Shown piece after piece: positions 1 to 62,739 of a stretch of 64,000 nt of DNA. Position 1 is the first letter of the stretch. Every line of letters begins with the position of its first letter. The notes under the pieces are model-generated. The model had not been told where the DNA came from and searched no databases. It worked only from the letters and a program-made list of their open reading frames with translations. The stretch is from Tyto alba (lineage: Eukaryota; Chordata; Aves; Strigiformes; Tytonidae): positions 5,087,730 to 5,151,729 of the forward strand of contig NW_024881324.1 in assembly GCF_018691265.1 (NCBI RefSeq). The letters run 5' to 3'. A program made the position numbers and the translations under genes.

Positions 1-67
1 ATAAGAGTACTTCAGGTTTGGAATATGTTTTCCTTGGCTCTTTGCACCTTTGACACAGTGGTGATAG

Positions 68-648
68 TGTTGTAGTTTGACCCCAGATGGCAACTCGGGC
101 CCACGCAGCCGCTTCCTTGTTCCTCACCCTCGGTGGGATGGGGGACAGAATTGGAAGGGTAAAAGTGAGACAACTCGTGGGTTGAGATGAAGACAGTTTA
201 ATAAGTAAAACAAAAGCCGTGCACACAAGCAAAGCAAAACAAAACAAGGAATTCGTTCCCCCTTTCGCAGGGGCAGGCAGGCTCAGCCCTCCCCAGGACA
301 GCGGGGCTCCATCACGTGTAATGGTGACTTGGGGAGACAAACACCATCACTCCGAGTGTCCCCCTTCTCCCCCCAGCTCTATATGCTGAGCATGATGCCA
401 TATGGTCCGGGATACCCCTGGGGTCAGCTGTCCTGGCTGTGCCCCCTCCCAGCTCCTTGTGCCCCCCCAGCCACTCGCTGGTGGGGTGGGGTGAGGGGCA
501 GGAAAGGCCTTGGCTCTGTGTGAGCCCTGCTCAGCAGAAACTAAAACATCCCTGTGTTATCAACACTGTTTCCAGCAGAAATCCAAAATACAGTCCCATA
601 CCAGCTACTGTGAAGAAAATTAACTCTGTCCCAGCGAAAACTAGCACA
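68..648 (-). mobile_element. ERV solo LTR, minus orientation
   Basis: The + strand starts TGTTGTAGTTTGACCCC and ends near ACTAGCACA. It matches the LTRs at 35273-35825 and 63493-64000 along its length. Flanking 5-bp words, gatag (63-67) and gacag (649-653), differ at one base and look like an aged target-site duplication. It reads as a promoter-type LTR on the minus strand. ORFs across it are shadows. Confidence 0.85.
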
Positions 649-747
649 GACAGCAAAGAGAAATTCAGTGGAGCAGGTGTCATCACTCTCTGCAGAGGAT
701 ATGAAAGTTTTTTTCCTTCCCTGCTGAAAGAAAAATACATGGTGAAG

Positions 748-1721
748 TGCATTGGATTTATGCAGTGAGGGGGCTGCAGGGTGGCTTCTGTGAGAAGCTT
801 CCAGAAGCAGCCTCCGTGTCAGACAGCCAGTTCCAGCTGACCCCAAGACGGGCTAGCTCCAAGACAGACCCACCACTGGCCAAAGCTAAGCCCATTGGCA
901 ATGTTGGTAAGAAATGGTTAAAAAAAAAAAAAATAAAAACCAACTGTGCAACACCAGCTGAGAGAGAGGAGTCAGAATGTTAGAGAGAAACAACTCTGCA
1001 GAGACCAAGGTCAGTGAAGGAGGGGGAGGAGATGCTCCAGGAGCCAAAGCAGAGATTCCGCTGAAGACCATGGGATGCAAGTTGTCCCCCTGCAGCCCAC
1101 GGAGCAGATATCCACCCTGCAGCTTGTGGAGGACCCCACGCCAGAGCATGTGGATGTGCCCTGAAGGCCCTGTGGACCCCGTGTGAGGAGACCCATGCTG
1201 GAACAGTTCGTGCCTGAAGGACCGGTGACCTCATGGAGAGGACCCATGCTGGAGCAGTACTTGAACTGCAGCCTATAGAAAGGACTCTATATTGGAGAAG
1301 GTCATGAAGGACTGTCTCCCAAGGGTGGGACCCCACGCTGGAGCAGTGGAATAGCTTGAGGAGAAAGGAGCAGCAGAGACATTGTGTTATGAACTGACCA
1401 CAGCCCCCATTCCCCGACCCCCTGACCTGATCAGGGGGAGGAGGTGGAGAAGTTGGGAGTGAAGTTGAGCCTGGGAAGGTGTTTCTAGATTTGATCTTAT
1501 TTTTCATTATCCTACTCTCTTATGAATTGACAATAAATTGAATTATTTTCCCAAGTCAAATCTGCTTTGCCCGTGACAGTAATTGCTGAGTGATCTCCCT
1601 GTCCTTTTCTTGACCCACAAACTTGTTAATCTTATTTTCTCCCCCTTGTCCTGTTGAGGAGGGGGAGTGATAAGAGCTGCTTGGTGGGTAGCTGGCAGCT
1701 AGCCAAGGTCAACCCACCACA
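748..1721 (+). mobile_element. ERV solo LTR of about 974 bp, plus orientation
   Basis: It begins TGCATTGGATTTATG and ends GGTCAACCCACCACA. It is flanked by an exact 5-bp target-site duplication tgaag (743-747 and 1722-1726). Internal imperfect repeats of a 'gctggagcagt ... ggaccc' motif run through 1080-1360. The poly(A) signal AATAAA is at 1532-1537. I recognise this LTR type from avian genomes. ORFs of up to 175 codons on either strand are by-products of its GC-rich repeats. Confidence 0.85.
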
Positions 1722-3764
1722 TGAAGTCTATGAAGACTGCTGTCTTTCTGATTTTATATGCAAATTTTCAAGTAGTTGAAAAATTGGACCAAGTTTGATG
1801 CACTAGGTTGTGCAACAGTAGGTTCTTGCTATGCAGCCCTGACCATGCTTTACAAAAAGTATAACTGTTTCTTGGCAGCTTCTCAATCCTCAGAATTGCC
1901 TGCCTTGAGTTTTAGGGCATCACAAGTGTTGCCTACTTATTTTTAAAGATCTGATGGTAATTTCAGAAATGGATTCATGAGCAGTTAGCAATATACAAAC
2001 TTAAAGATGGTCTCTGAATAACTTTGCTCTTGAATCACAGCTATAGGAAAGCATGGTTTAATAATGTTTGTGTCAGTTGGACAGTATTTATTATCTGCTT
2101 CCTGATTTCAACAGCTAGCATTCTTAATTAAGTACCTCAATTAGCTGTATCCTTTAGCTAACTCATAGCAACCAAAAATAAGTAGCTTACAACCTGTTTA
2201 GGAAATCATTCTCGGAGCCTTTGGGAGGTGAGATGTTGAGTGCTAACTACTTTGCAGAATGGATATTTTTTTTTTTTTTTTTAACTTGTCAACATTCTGA
2301 AAAAAACCTAATCTTTTTCATTCTGGAAGAAATTAAAAACTTGTTCTGTTTCTTGCCTTCTGGCAAGTGGCACATGAGTTTGAAACTTTTATAAATTAAA
2401 AGCATCTTCCTCTAAGTTTAATTTTAACAGAGAATTAAACCTTTTAACACATTAATTCCAATCTTGAGGAATAGGAAGCTTGCATATTTTTCTTCCAGCT
2501 CCAGAAAGGAAAATTTAGAACATCCTTGAAAATATGTTAGAACTTTGCTTTGTTACCTGTGGAAATGTCCCGATAGCAACTTAGCAGGACATAAACAATG
2601 TAATAGCTTGCTGCCATCCACTAGTGACCAGCCCTACCTCTGTCCCTCTCCTGGCCTTTCTTGCTATGTGGAATCTCTGGTGAGGACTTGCACTTTATTA
2701 TGCTAGTGAGGAACAAGCAGTCCCGGGGTGGGGGGTGGAAATTAAAAAATCAAAATGGGGAGGTACAGGTGGTAGGCTTTTTGCAAGATTGGCGAGTTAG
2801 AGCATCTCTTTTGGGGGCTTAGTAATCACCAGAGAAGGAGGAACTTTGGGAAATGGGCTTGGAAGGAGCCTTCAACCCCGTTATCCTTTCCACGATTGAC
2901 CATGCTTGTGGCATAGATGTTAGGATCACAGAGAAAAGTAGATTTCAGATGTGATTCAAAGATATGACCACAGGAATTAGTCTGTTTTAAGCAACAATGT
3001 CCATTTAATAGAATTGAAACAGTTTGTATTAAGTTGTTTAAGGCTGGTATAGAATGTGTGAAATAGATTAATGCATAAACTAGAGAACAGCGATGCATCT
3101 AATTTGAAAGAGAATTAAGAAAACATGGAGCCAGTCTTAGAGGACTCTTTTAGAGTTCCAAAATACTTGTTTTTAAAAAGTGCTTGCGAAGTTACTAGAA
3201 TTGTATTTTAAAGTGTTTATCTGCTACATCTTAAATGCAATTAATGCAAGCTTGTTCTACATAAAATCAATGTTTAGCAACTTATGGTTGACTTGCTTAA
3301 GATCTGCTAGTATGTACTTGGTGGATAAAGCTGGCTTTTTAAATAGTAGATAAACCTTTGGAATAGACTGATAGTACTTGTTGCTGATGTACACTGATCT
3401 GCTTAGTGGAAGTATTTTAAAGTGAATTTATTTGATCGAAAGAACTTTATTATTAGGCAAAGATGTGGAATGTTTTAGTAACTTGTTTCTGCCCATTTCA
3501 CTAAGCATGGTTTTTATTGCTGATGGAAATCTTCCAGCTCTATTCTTTTTGGAGAGCTGTGTGACTGTCATGTAGTTTGGCTGTCACGTGCATGCTTCAC
3601 ACTGCATGAAGCCTTAATGACGTGTTTTAGGACTAATCCAATACTGGTAAGAAACAGGATTTGAGGTCTTACACAAAGCTGTGAGGAAGCAACTGTCAGT
3701 TTACTGTTTCGATTCTTGATATGCGAAGAATCAGCAGAGGGGAATGACTTGATTTTCCTTAATC
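1722..3764. other. Upstream region, no gene recognised
   Basis: AT-rich sequence with a T15 run near 2268. No CpG island, TATA-box promoter or exon resembling the long KCC4 N-terminus was found, and no ORF looks coding. Confidence 0.6.
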
Positions 3765-55327
<51,563 letters not shown>

Positions 55328-56235
55328 CCTATTTGCACATTTTGTTCAACACCCTTCCCCTCTTCCCAGCCAATTCCTACCCCCCAAATGAGAAAACAAA
55401 GTTATTTGCCATAATTTGATCAGCTTCATTAAGAGTTCTAGTGCATCGAAAACTACTTGCAAGCTGAATAGTCTGATGATGTGTTCTGGATTTTATATTA
55501 AAAATTTATATATAAATTATATTTTATGAAGATAGATCTATGTAGAAAATATTTCTGTAGTGAATTAATAAATGGTGGATGGGTTAGGATATTTATGTGT
55601 AGCATGTTCTGACACCTGTTCAACTGTGGTGAAACACAAGCAAAGAAATGGTAATGCAGTGGTATTTGTAAACTTGTAGAAATGTAAGCAACTTTTATTT
55701 AGATGCAGAACAAAGATTAAAATCATCAAAAGGGAAAGGTGTTAGGAAAAGTTGGCTTCCTCCCTTACCAAAATGCTGCTATGTTGCTTCTTTTGGAATT
55801 AGTCCTGGTTCAGGAAACTTCATTCAGAAATGTATACAACCACTCAAATTTGTACATTATGTGCATAAAATGTTTCCCTGAAGTTCATGATCTGTCACAT
55901 TTGTTTTAAGTAACACTTCTGTATTTAAAATACCTAGTCAGGTAGCTGAAGACAGTAATAGTAAATAGACAAGTTCCATGTTTTTTTTTTTAATCAGGAG
56001 CTACTAACAGTTATAGTATATTGCACAATTATACCAATGCATCCTAAAAGCATCCAAGTCGTAGTAAGGCTATGATGCAGTAACTCCGCCTGGTTGAAAA
56101 TATAATTGTAACAATTGATAAGCCATAGCAAGTTGGTTAATGAACTGCAGTCTCTTGTTTTCAAATATGTATATTTTGAAAATGTTGTATGTATGTGCTG
56201 CTGTTTAAAATAAAATCTGCTTTTCTGAACTGAAC
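55328..56235 (+). other. SLC12A7: SLC12A7 3' untranslated region
   Basis: AT-rich sequence between the stop codon and the first good poly(A) signal. The end is inferred about 20 nt after AATAAA, with a T/GT-rich stretch following (gtgtttctcg). No repeat is recognised inside it. Other ATTAAA- or AATAAA-like words occur earlier (for example near 55566), so shorter 3' ends are possible. Confidence 0.7.
56209..56214 (+). terminator. Poly(A) signal AATAAA of SLC12A7
   Basis: A canonical AATAAA about 0.88 kb after the stop codon, followed within 40 nt by a T- and GT-rich element. Confidence 0.75.
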
Positions 56236-56639
56236 AAGCTCTTAAGTGTTTCTCGTTTGAAATTGTTGAACAATTTAGATGCTCAGTAGAAACTTTCTGC
56301 TTCTGTCAGGATTCTGCCCTTTTTAGGACACTGTTTAGTACTGTAAATGTTGTTTAAGACCTGAAGTGTTTGTTGGGTATGAGAAGATTGTTCTACTCTA
56401 AAAAGAATGGTTTTATTTAAACATATAGAAAGTATTCTTTTATAATACAGTCAACATTTCTGTTGCTCAGACTGGGACAGCAGTGATGCAGGGCCCAAAC
56501 ACCTGACTAGTCTCAAGGCCAATGCTTTTATCACAGCTCTATCAGGCAAAGCAAAACAAAGTTATAAACAGCAAAAGCTGAGACAGCCATCATCCATCAC
56601 TGTAGTTTGCACAGCAACAGAGGGAACACAAAGATAATT

Positions 56640-57465
56640 AGATGACCCAGTGAACTTCAGATGTCAAACATGGCTGGGGCCCAGCAAAAGGCACTTGGAA
56701 AGCCATGCTGCACACCAGAAGGCACCCATAGACCACTGGGTGTGGGTGTAGGTTTAGGTTTTGGTTTAGGATTAGGTTTATGTTTAGGCAGTCAGAAGTG
56801 CCCTTGGGGGGCACACTAACAACACTCCAGGAGCACTTGGGTACAATGAAAGACACATACAGGCCAGGTGGACTGACCAGAAGGCATCTGAAGGTGCTAG
56901 ACTTGCACATAATATCAAGAAGTGCATGAAAAGGAATTCTCAGACCACTGGGGAGAAGAGAAATGTAATCAGGTGCCCATGGTGCATTCCAAACACCTCT
57001 TGACTTTTCCTGGGACGCATTAAAAGGCACTTAGAGGGCCATGGTGTAGGGCCAGCAGCAGGCATTTGTAGTCAACTGTGGGTGGCTTAGGGTAAGAGTA
57101 ACAGTAAAGATCCAGTTTAAGGAGAGGCACTCAGAAGCACGCGGGACCCACTAAAGGCTCTCTAGGGGCTCTTAGGTGAAAGGCAAGACTGATGAACACT
57201 CCTGTAGGCATACCAGAAGGCACTTGGCAGAGCCTAGTGTGCACAAAATGTCACTCGAAAGACCATGGTTCACCTCAGAAGCACTCAAAGAACAGTGAGG
57301 AGCACAGAAAGCCCTTGATATGCTTCTGGTGCACTTGAGAGAGCTCCCAGATATGCCTGAAGCACACCAAAAGGCATTCTGAAAGTTATGATGCATAGGA
57401 GGACTTACTGGTATGCCACTATGGGTGTCTTAGGGTTAGAGTTAGCATTACGTTTGGGCAATGAT
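56640..57465 (+). repeat. Degenerate tandem array, about 340-bp period, with telomere-like boxes
   Basis: Boxes rich in GGGTG and TTAGGG-like words begin at 56731, 57071 and 57411, exactly 340 bp apart. Between boxes, a diverged 30-40 bp motif (such as ccagaaggcacttgg and accatggtgcac) recurs in the same order. After each of the first two boxes there is an aligned 'cagaag' stretch and an aligned 'ccagaaggca.ct' stretch. About 2.5 units are present. Minus-strand ORFs here are shadows. Confidence 0.75.
56738..56788 (+). repeat. Telomere-like degenerate repeat
   Basis: Variants of TTTAGG/TTAGGG, including aggtttaggttttggttt and 'aggattaggtttatg', run for about 50 bp. This is not a perfect TTAGGG array. 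Confidence 0.7.
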
Positions 57466-57779
57466 GCCTCTGTGTTTTACCTGCTTTGTCCAGTACTTCC
57501 AGTACCTTATGTGTAGCCAGGGTCACTCCAAATGCCTTTGAATGAAATGTGGGAGCCTCCACCTGCCTTCTAATGCATTTCAGGGATCTCCACAGTGCAT
57601 GCACTTGGCTGCTTTCCAATTGCCTTTCCCCTCAGCAGCAGGATACAGGAGAACACCAGCTGAGGTTCACGGATGCCCTTAACAACTGACCCCACCACAC
57701 GTGCCCCGAGCTCTGTAGGAGCTTTTGATAATGTCCTGTTTTCCCCTGCTTGTATCAGTTATGCCCTCACAAAATAAGA
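57466..57779. other. Spacer without recognised feature
   Basis: Mixed-composition sequence between the 340-bp-period array and the duplicated segment; nothing recognised. Confidence 0.5.
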
Positions 57780-58831
57780 GCTTTGGAGTTCAAACATCTC
57801 AAACTAAGATTGGGAAAAATTTTGATTTTCTTTACCGCATGTTAAAAATACATATATGTATTTAATGAACAGCCATTCTGTTGAGAAATTTCAGTGCTGA
57901 AATGCCTTGAAGACTGGAACCTTTGGGAGATTAACTGACCTGATTGTAGGATGTACGGATTTGCTTGTTATTTTTCCTTTCAAAGAATTAAGTGAAAATG
58001 AAACGTCACTGTTTTAGCCCTGAAAAATCTATTGGGATATGCTCTGTAGGCACTTACTAGTTTGGCATCTAAACCTCCAAGTACATCAGTGCCCGTGTCT
58101 CAGTCTACCACTGCAAACACCTAGGAGTGTCTGCAACATCAGGAAGGAATTTGGGGGATTGCTGTCTTTTTGGTGTTTTTTTGTTTGTTTTGTTCCACCT
58201 CCCCTGAATAATTGATTGTGGAAGAAGTATAGTAGGAGGCACAAAGTAGCTCAAGAGCTAAGGCAAGTGGATAAGACGGAAGGTAGCAAGAGGTACAGGA
58301 GGGACCACGGTGAGGAAGAAAGCCAAAAGGCTGTGACGTGGCAGCAGCAGAGTTTGTAACTGTTTGGCAGCAATACTTTTTTCTGTTTTTCCCAGAGAGA
58401 TCAGTGAGCCGGCTGACTCACTGTTTGACTACATAATCACTTCTAGCCAAAGCAGGTGTCGGAGCGCTTGGCCAGAATTGGGATGGGACTTGTATTTTTT
58501 GAGTGACAGTTGAGTCTTAGCGTGGCTAAGTCGAGCACAGAAGGGCCGCTGTTGTTCTTTTAGACAAACTACAGTTAGATTGATGTCCTCAGACCAAGCA
58601 AAAGTGGGTTCTGCCAACGCCCTTTGTCAGTAGAGTGAAAGCTGGCTCTCATTTGGAAATCAGGTGAAGAGAAATCCGGGGTGTCGTATGTGACCAGAAG
58701 TTTTCACAAAACTGTCCAGTTGTGAGCTGACATCTCTGTCTGGAATAATTGTGTGGGCAAACCAGGCATATAAACTTTAATCTGGAAACGTTTCTGTAGC
58801 TTTTTCAGCTCACAGTCGTTCTTGAAAGATT
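57780..58831 (+). repeat. Near-identical duplicated segment, copy 2 (intergenic)
   Basis: Second copy of the intron 14 segment, same orientation, 21 kb downstream. It is directly followed by an LTR fragment. It lacks 84 bp and 14 bp present in copy 1. Confidence 0.9.
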
Positions 58832-58997
58832 TGCTGTCATTGTTCTCGTTTTTATTACCATTATAAAGCTGTTTCTATCTTAACCTGTGAGTCTCCCTTT
58901 ACCCCTCCGATTCCTTCCCCCATTCCCAGGTCGGGGGGGAGGTGGGTGATCAGCTGTGGGGTGGTTGGCTGCTGACCAGGCTCAAACCACAGCACCA
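58832..58997 (+). mobile_element. ERV LTR 3' fragment, plus orientation
   Basis: It corresponds in reverse complement to the first part of the 49526-50092 LTR: ctgtttctatcttaacctgt, then gagtctccctttacccctcc, ending GGCTCAAACCACAGCACCA. The 5' part is missing, and it abuts copy 2 of the duplication. Confidence 0.85.
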
Positions 58998-59153
58998 CCA
59001 ATGACAATAGAGAGCCCTGGTTCCTGACCCAGAGAGTCATTGGGCTGGAGGATTAGACCCTATGGAAAAGGAAGACCCCTTCTCAGTTGTCTCCTTATGT
59101 ATGTATTAATACTCTCTTTTAACTTATATACGCTTTGTATTTGTGCTTTGTAG

Positions 59154-59342
59154 TATTCGAGAAAAGCAGAAAAAGATGGCAAGGTAACCATATTAGCCCT
59201 GGCTATATCCATTTTTATTTGCACTATCAGTTTATTGTTATTTGTAATTTTTGCGTGTTATTGGGAAAGATGCTCTGAAGAGCCTTCTCCCCCGTCCTCA
59301 TCCTTTCCATTGGAGGACAGGGAAAACATTCTCCAAACTTAG
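59154..59342 (+). pseudogene. Possible ERV env tail or orphan exon (membrane segment plus tail)
   Basis: A 62-codon open frame after a good 3' splice-like sequence (tgctttgtag), ending in TAG 8 bp before a candidate LTR start. It contains a strongly hydrophobic stretch beginning ILALAISIFICTI, then a Cys-rich juncture (CYWERC) and a short Ser/Pro/acidic tail. This layout fits the cytoplasmic end of a retroviral envelope protein, or an orphan exon of a cellular membrane protein. No family was recognised, and no start codon is present in frame. Confidence 0.35.
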
Positions 59343-59349
59343 CTTGGAA

Positions 59350-59980
59350 TGTGATGCAAGGTTTTATGCAAGGGACAAGCCCCAAGTGACTGAAGCCACT
59401 GTACTGAGCCCCCGTCCTCTGCCCTGAGCAGAGACACGAAATGGTTTCAGAGACACAAAATGGAAGTCACGAGGAGTGTCCCTGGTGTCATTTCTCTTGA
59501 CTGACCGGTGTCTCAACCACTTGTGAGATTGTACCAAGAGGAGGTTCCAGATGTCCAGGAACTGGGGTTATAAACAGGGACTCTCACTTTCTCTGGGGAC
59601 TCTCCACACTGAACACCACCATTGGCAGGTCCAATGCTGGATCCAGGACACTCTCTCTCTCTCTTTTCTTTCTCTCTCTCTCATCTCTTCTAAGTAATCT
59701 TAAAGCTAAGTAACACAAGGCTGAATTTGATTTCCCATAAAGTCACATAGCTTGGAATAGATAGTGCCAGAATTTACAGAATATTTGTTTACTGATCATG
59801 TAGCAAAATAAATAGGTTGTAGTTCCTTTGTGTGATGTGTTAGCTTGGTGGAATTACCACCTGGCACCCATTTATACGCAGATTTAGCATAAAATGGCAT
59901 GGCATGGCATAAAAACATCTTGATCCTGTGTGTATTGGCTTTTGCATAGTGGGTGAAAGAACCCTTCTTTTGGGATAACA
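59350..59980 (+). mobile_element. Candidate ERV LTR, different family
   Basis: It starts TGTGATGCAAGG and ends GGGATAACA. It has a TATA box (tataaa) at 59569-59574, a CT-rich stretch after it, and AATAAA at 59807-59812. A primer-binding-site-like word, TGGTGGCCCAGGTAGGAT, follows at 59984-60001. Ends are inferred; no second copy in the window confirms them. Confidence 0.5.
59648..59689 (+). repeat. CT microsatellite, interrupted
   Basis: Mostly (CT)n with a short T/C interruption, inside the candidate LTR. Confidence 0.9.
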
Positions 59981-60240
59981 TTTTGGTGGCCCAGGTAGGA
60001 TAGCCACAGTGCCTTGCCCAGATTGTCTGGTCAGTCCTGGCATTGGGACTGGTGGTCCAGACTAGCATACACTGACCTGCTTGGTGGGGGATCTTCTGAC
60101 AGCTTGCTGTGGTGCTGGGATGACCAGTGACTCGAAGGTGAGATGTCGAACAGAGGTATTTCAGGGAAAAGGAGGGGAAAGCTCAGGAATTTCAGGTCAA
60201 GATGCTGCTCTTTCAGAATAAGAGGAAAAAAAAAGGTAAA
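59981..60240 (+). mobile_element. Possible ERV leader with primer-binding-like site
   Basis: It begins just after the candidate LTR with TGGTGGCCCAGGTAGGAT (59984-60001), which has the TGG start and length of a primer binding site; I cannot match it to a tRNA. No gag frame follows. Confidence 0.35.
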
Positions 60241-61726
60241 AATTATTCAATTATTCCTTCTAGGTGAGTCTTCATGTCCTGAATTAAAGATGTTCCAATG
60301 TCAAGCAGCTGATTGGAGTGTGTTCGCACAGTGTACTGTATCCCACTAGCTGGATTCAAACAAACATACCAGTTAAGATGCAAAAGATAGCCCCAAGCCT
60401 CTACTATAGTGCCTAGACCATAGCTGCTTGGTTGTTTGCATATGTGCATTGAAATAATCTTTGTTGCTTTTGTCCATGTATGAACAAGAGGTCGCAATAG
60501 ACCATGTTTGATTTCTTACAGTGGAACCTAGGCCAATTTGTACTTGGGATAACCCTTGGCTGGTGGATAACATTGCAGGCAGGACAGGAGAGATGCCACA
60601 CAGGAGCTAGAGATCGCTTTTTTCTCCACGCAGTCTCCACTATGAGAAATGAAGAAGGTGGGGTTCTTTCCCCACAAAATTCAGGTAATGTTCCTTTGAC
60701 TGGTCCAACTGAAATTTATTAGCAATTTCACACATAATGAGCACATTCTGCAGATTTGCAGATGCTTCAGTGTATTTTGGGTAGAGCTGTTCCAGTTGAG
60801 AGAACTTGAAGTTTCAGCTGCATGAGCACCTTGAAGGGAGTGTCTCGAGCCTCTTGGATGGGCACTTCCAATCACAACCACAGGTGACACTGCTTGGCAT
60901 TCCCTCCAATCCCATCCTTCTGACCATTGTATTTTGCAGGTGTATTTTGTTGGTCTGGTTTTATTAGTTCTGCTTTGCTTCTTTACTTGGGAAAGATGGT
61001 GCAGGAGAAGTCTCTATACTTACTTTATGGATGTATAATCTTGTCTCAGTCAACTGGGAATTTGGATAACCAACCCAATTTGGCAGGGGAACTAATTACT
61101 AGTTTTGCTTAAATTAAGAATTAGACAGACCAAGGTCTCTGAGTGGACGTCATCATGTCCGTGTCAGCGGGTTCCAAATTTGCACTAATTTTGCATTCAA
61201 AATTAAAAATGTTAAATCAAAGGTGTATTACAATGAAAGGGAAAACGTTTATGGGGGACTGACTCATGACCATTCCGAAAGTATAGCTGGAGAACTTGGT
61301 ATGTAATGTTCTGCTATCCCCAGATTGGCATATTCAAATTCCTAACAAACTGTAAGTAACAGAATGGAAATAAAACATAAAATGAAGTTAGATTTACTTT
61401 TAAATCTCATAGTATTTTGAGTTCTGGTCCATGATTTTAAATAGTTGTAGTTAGCACTGTCAGCTGTATCGCTCCAGCCTGTTATAAATCAGAAAGACAG
61501 GGAACACAAGGCAGGATTAAATCAATATTTGGATGCACAGTACCTTTATATGCTTAGGTAGTTGTAGCATTAGTCCTTCTTCTCTAATAGCAGAATGCCA
61601 ATTCCCATACAAAGAAAAAGGAAGAAAGAGCAAGCCCAAAGCATAATCGGCAGTGCTGGGGCAGAAAAGATGCAGGAATCCTTCTGAGAGATGGCACACA
61701 TCCTTGTTGGAATAAGCCAGGTGTCG
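60241..61726. other. Unassigned intergenic sequence
   Basis: Probably decayed ERV or other repeat, but nothing identified. Short ORFs occur on both strands. One on the minus strand ends near 61570 and encodes a hydrophobic stretch (ALPIMLWACSFFLFLCMGIG), which could be a membrane segment remnant. Confidence 0.4.
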
Positions 61727-62250
61727 TGGTTTAACCCCAGCAGGTAACTAAGTCCATAAAATGTCCACAAATGTTTACAAAATGTCCACTGAGTTCATTT
61801 AGCCCATGACTTTGGGCTCCACCTCTTATGGTGGTCACTCAGGACAGGAGAGGTGGTGTGTTGTGTTGAGTTACTGGGCACCAAGGCCAGCTCACGTCAG
61901 GTCGCTGCTGCAGTTGAACTGCTTCTTGTACGGGTTGTCCTCCAGTGGTTTGGGTGGTTCCTGCTATAGAAATTTCTGTAATGTGCAGCCCAAATCCCAG
62001 GTTATAACAATTTAAAGGTATATCCACTACAATCTCTACCCCGATCCCTTTGGAGCAGACCATTACGTTTAAGATTGCAATGAGCTCCTCTCCTTTCCCC
62101 AGCTCTGGCTTGGATTTATCCACAGATTACAGTCTGTTAGGGTTGTACCTGCTCTAAGTGGAGCCTTCTCCATGATCCACAGTCTCTCCAGGGCTATACC
62201 TGCTGTGGCACTGACTTATCCACAGCCACTTCGAGGTGTGCCTGTTCCTG

Positions 62251-62729
62251 TGTCCTGGTTGGGGCTGGCCTAGAGCTCCCGTGGGTCTGGCAGCGGGAGG
62301 AGCTGCAGCCCCCTGAGACCCCAGGGGCTCCCCAGGGCCCAGTGCCCTCACCTGTGTGCGGGGGCGGGGGGAGCACAGCTGGAGGGCTGGGCCCCGATTG
62401 GCCGATAGTCCATGTCACGTGACACTGTGATCACCATATAAAGGCAGGAGTGGGCTGGGAGGGGCTGCCACTTCTGGGAGTGTGGCTGTGGGGCCTTGGT
62501 GTTGGGGATTGCTGGCTGGGAGCAGGCGGGTGTCAGTGGGTGGTGAGCAGCTGTATGGTACATCACCCATTGATACTGCTGTCAGCGTATTGTTCTGTCA
62601 CTGTTATTAAACTGTTTTTATCTCAACCCGCGAGTCTCCCTTTGCCCCTCTGATTCCCTCCCCATTCCCCAGTGGGGGGAAGGTGGGGGAGCGGCTGTGT
62701 GGCATTTAGCTGCTGAGTAGGCTCAGACA
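62251..62729 (+). mobile_element. ERV LTR nested inside the minus-strand ERV leader
   Basis: It starts TGTCCTGGTTGGGGCTGG and ends GGCTCAGACA. It has a CACGTG E-box within tcacgtga at about 62415, a TATA box at 62437-62442, and ATTAAA at 62606-62611. It interrupts the 50-bp-unit repeat of the older element. I did not find a clean target-site duplication. Confidence 0.85.
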
Positions 62730-62739
62730 ACTACATCCA

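Noticed and set aside
980..1507. 175-codon minus-strand ORF
   Set aside because: It lies wholly within the repetitive LTR at 748-1721; composition and repeats explain it.
56738..56788. True chromosome end or telomere array
   Set aside because: The TTAGGG words are too degenerate and short, and ordinary sequence continues on both sides.
56638..57030. 130-codon minus-strand ORF
   Set aside because: It follows the degenerate 340-bp-period array; a by-product of repeat sequence.
61570..61770. Minus-strand ORF with a hydrophobic stretch
   Set aside because: Short, with no family recognised and no splice context; noted only as a possible membrane-segment remnant.
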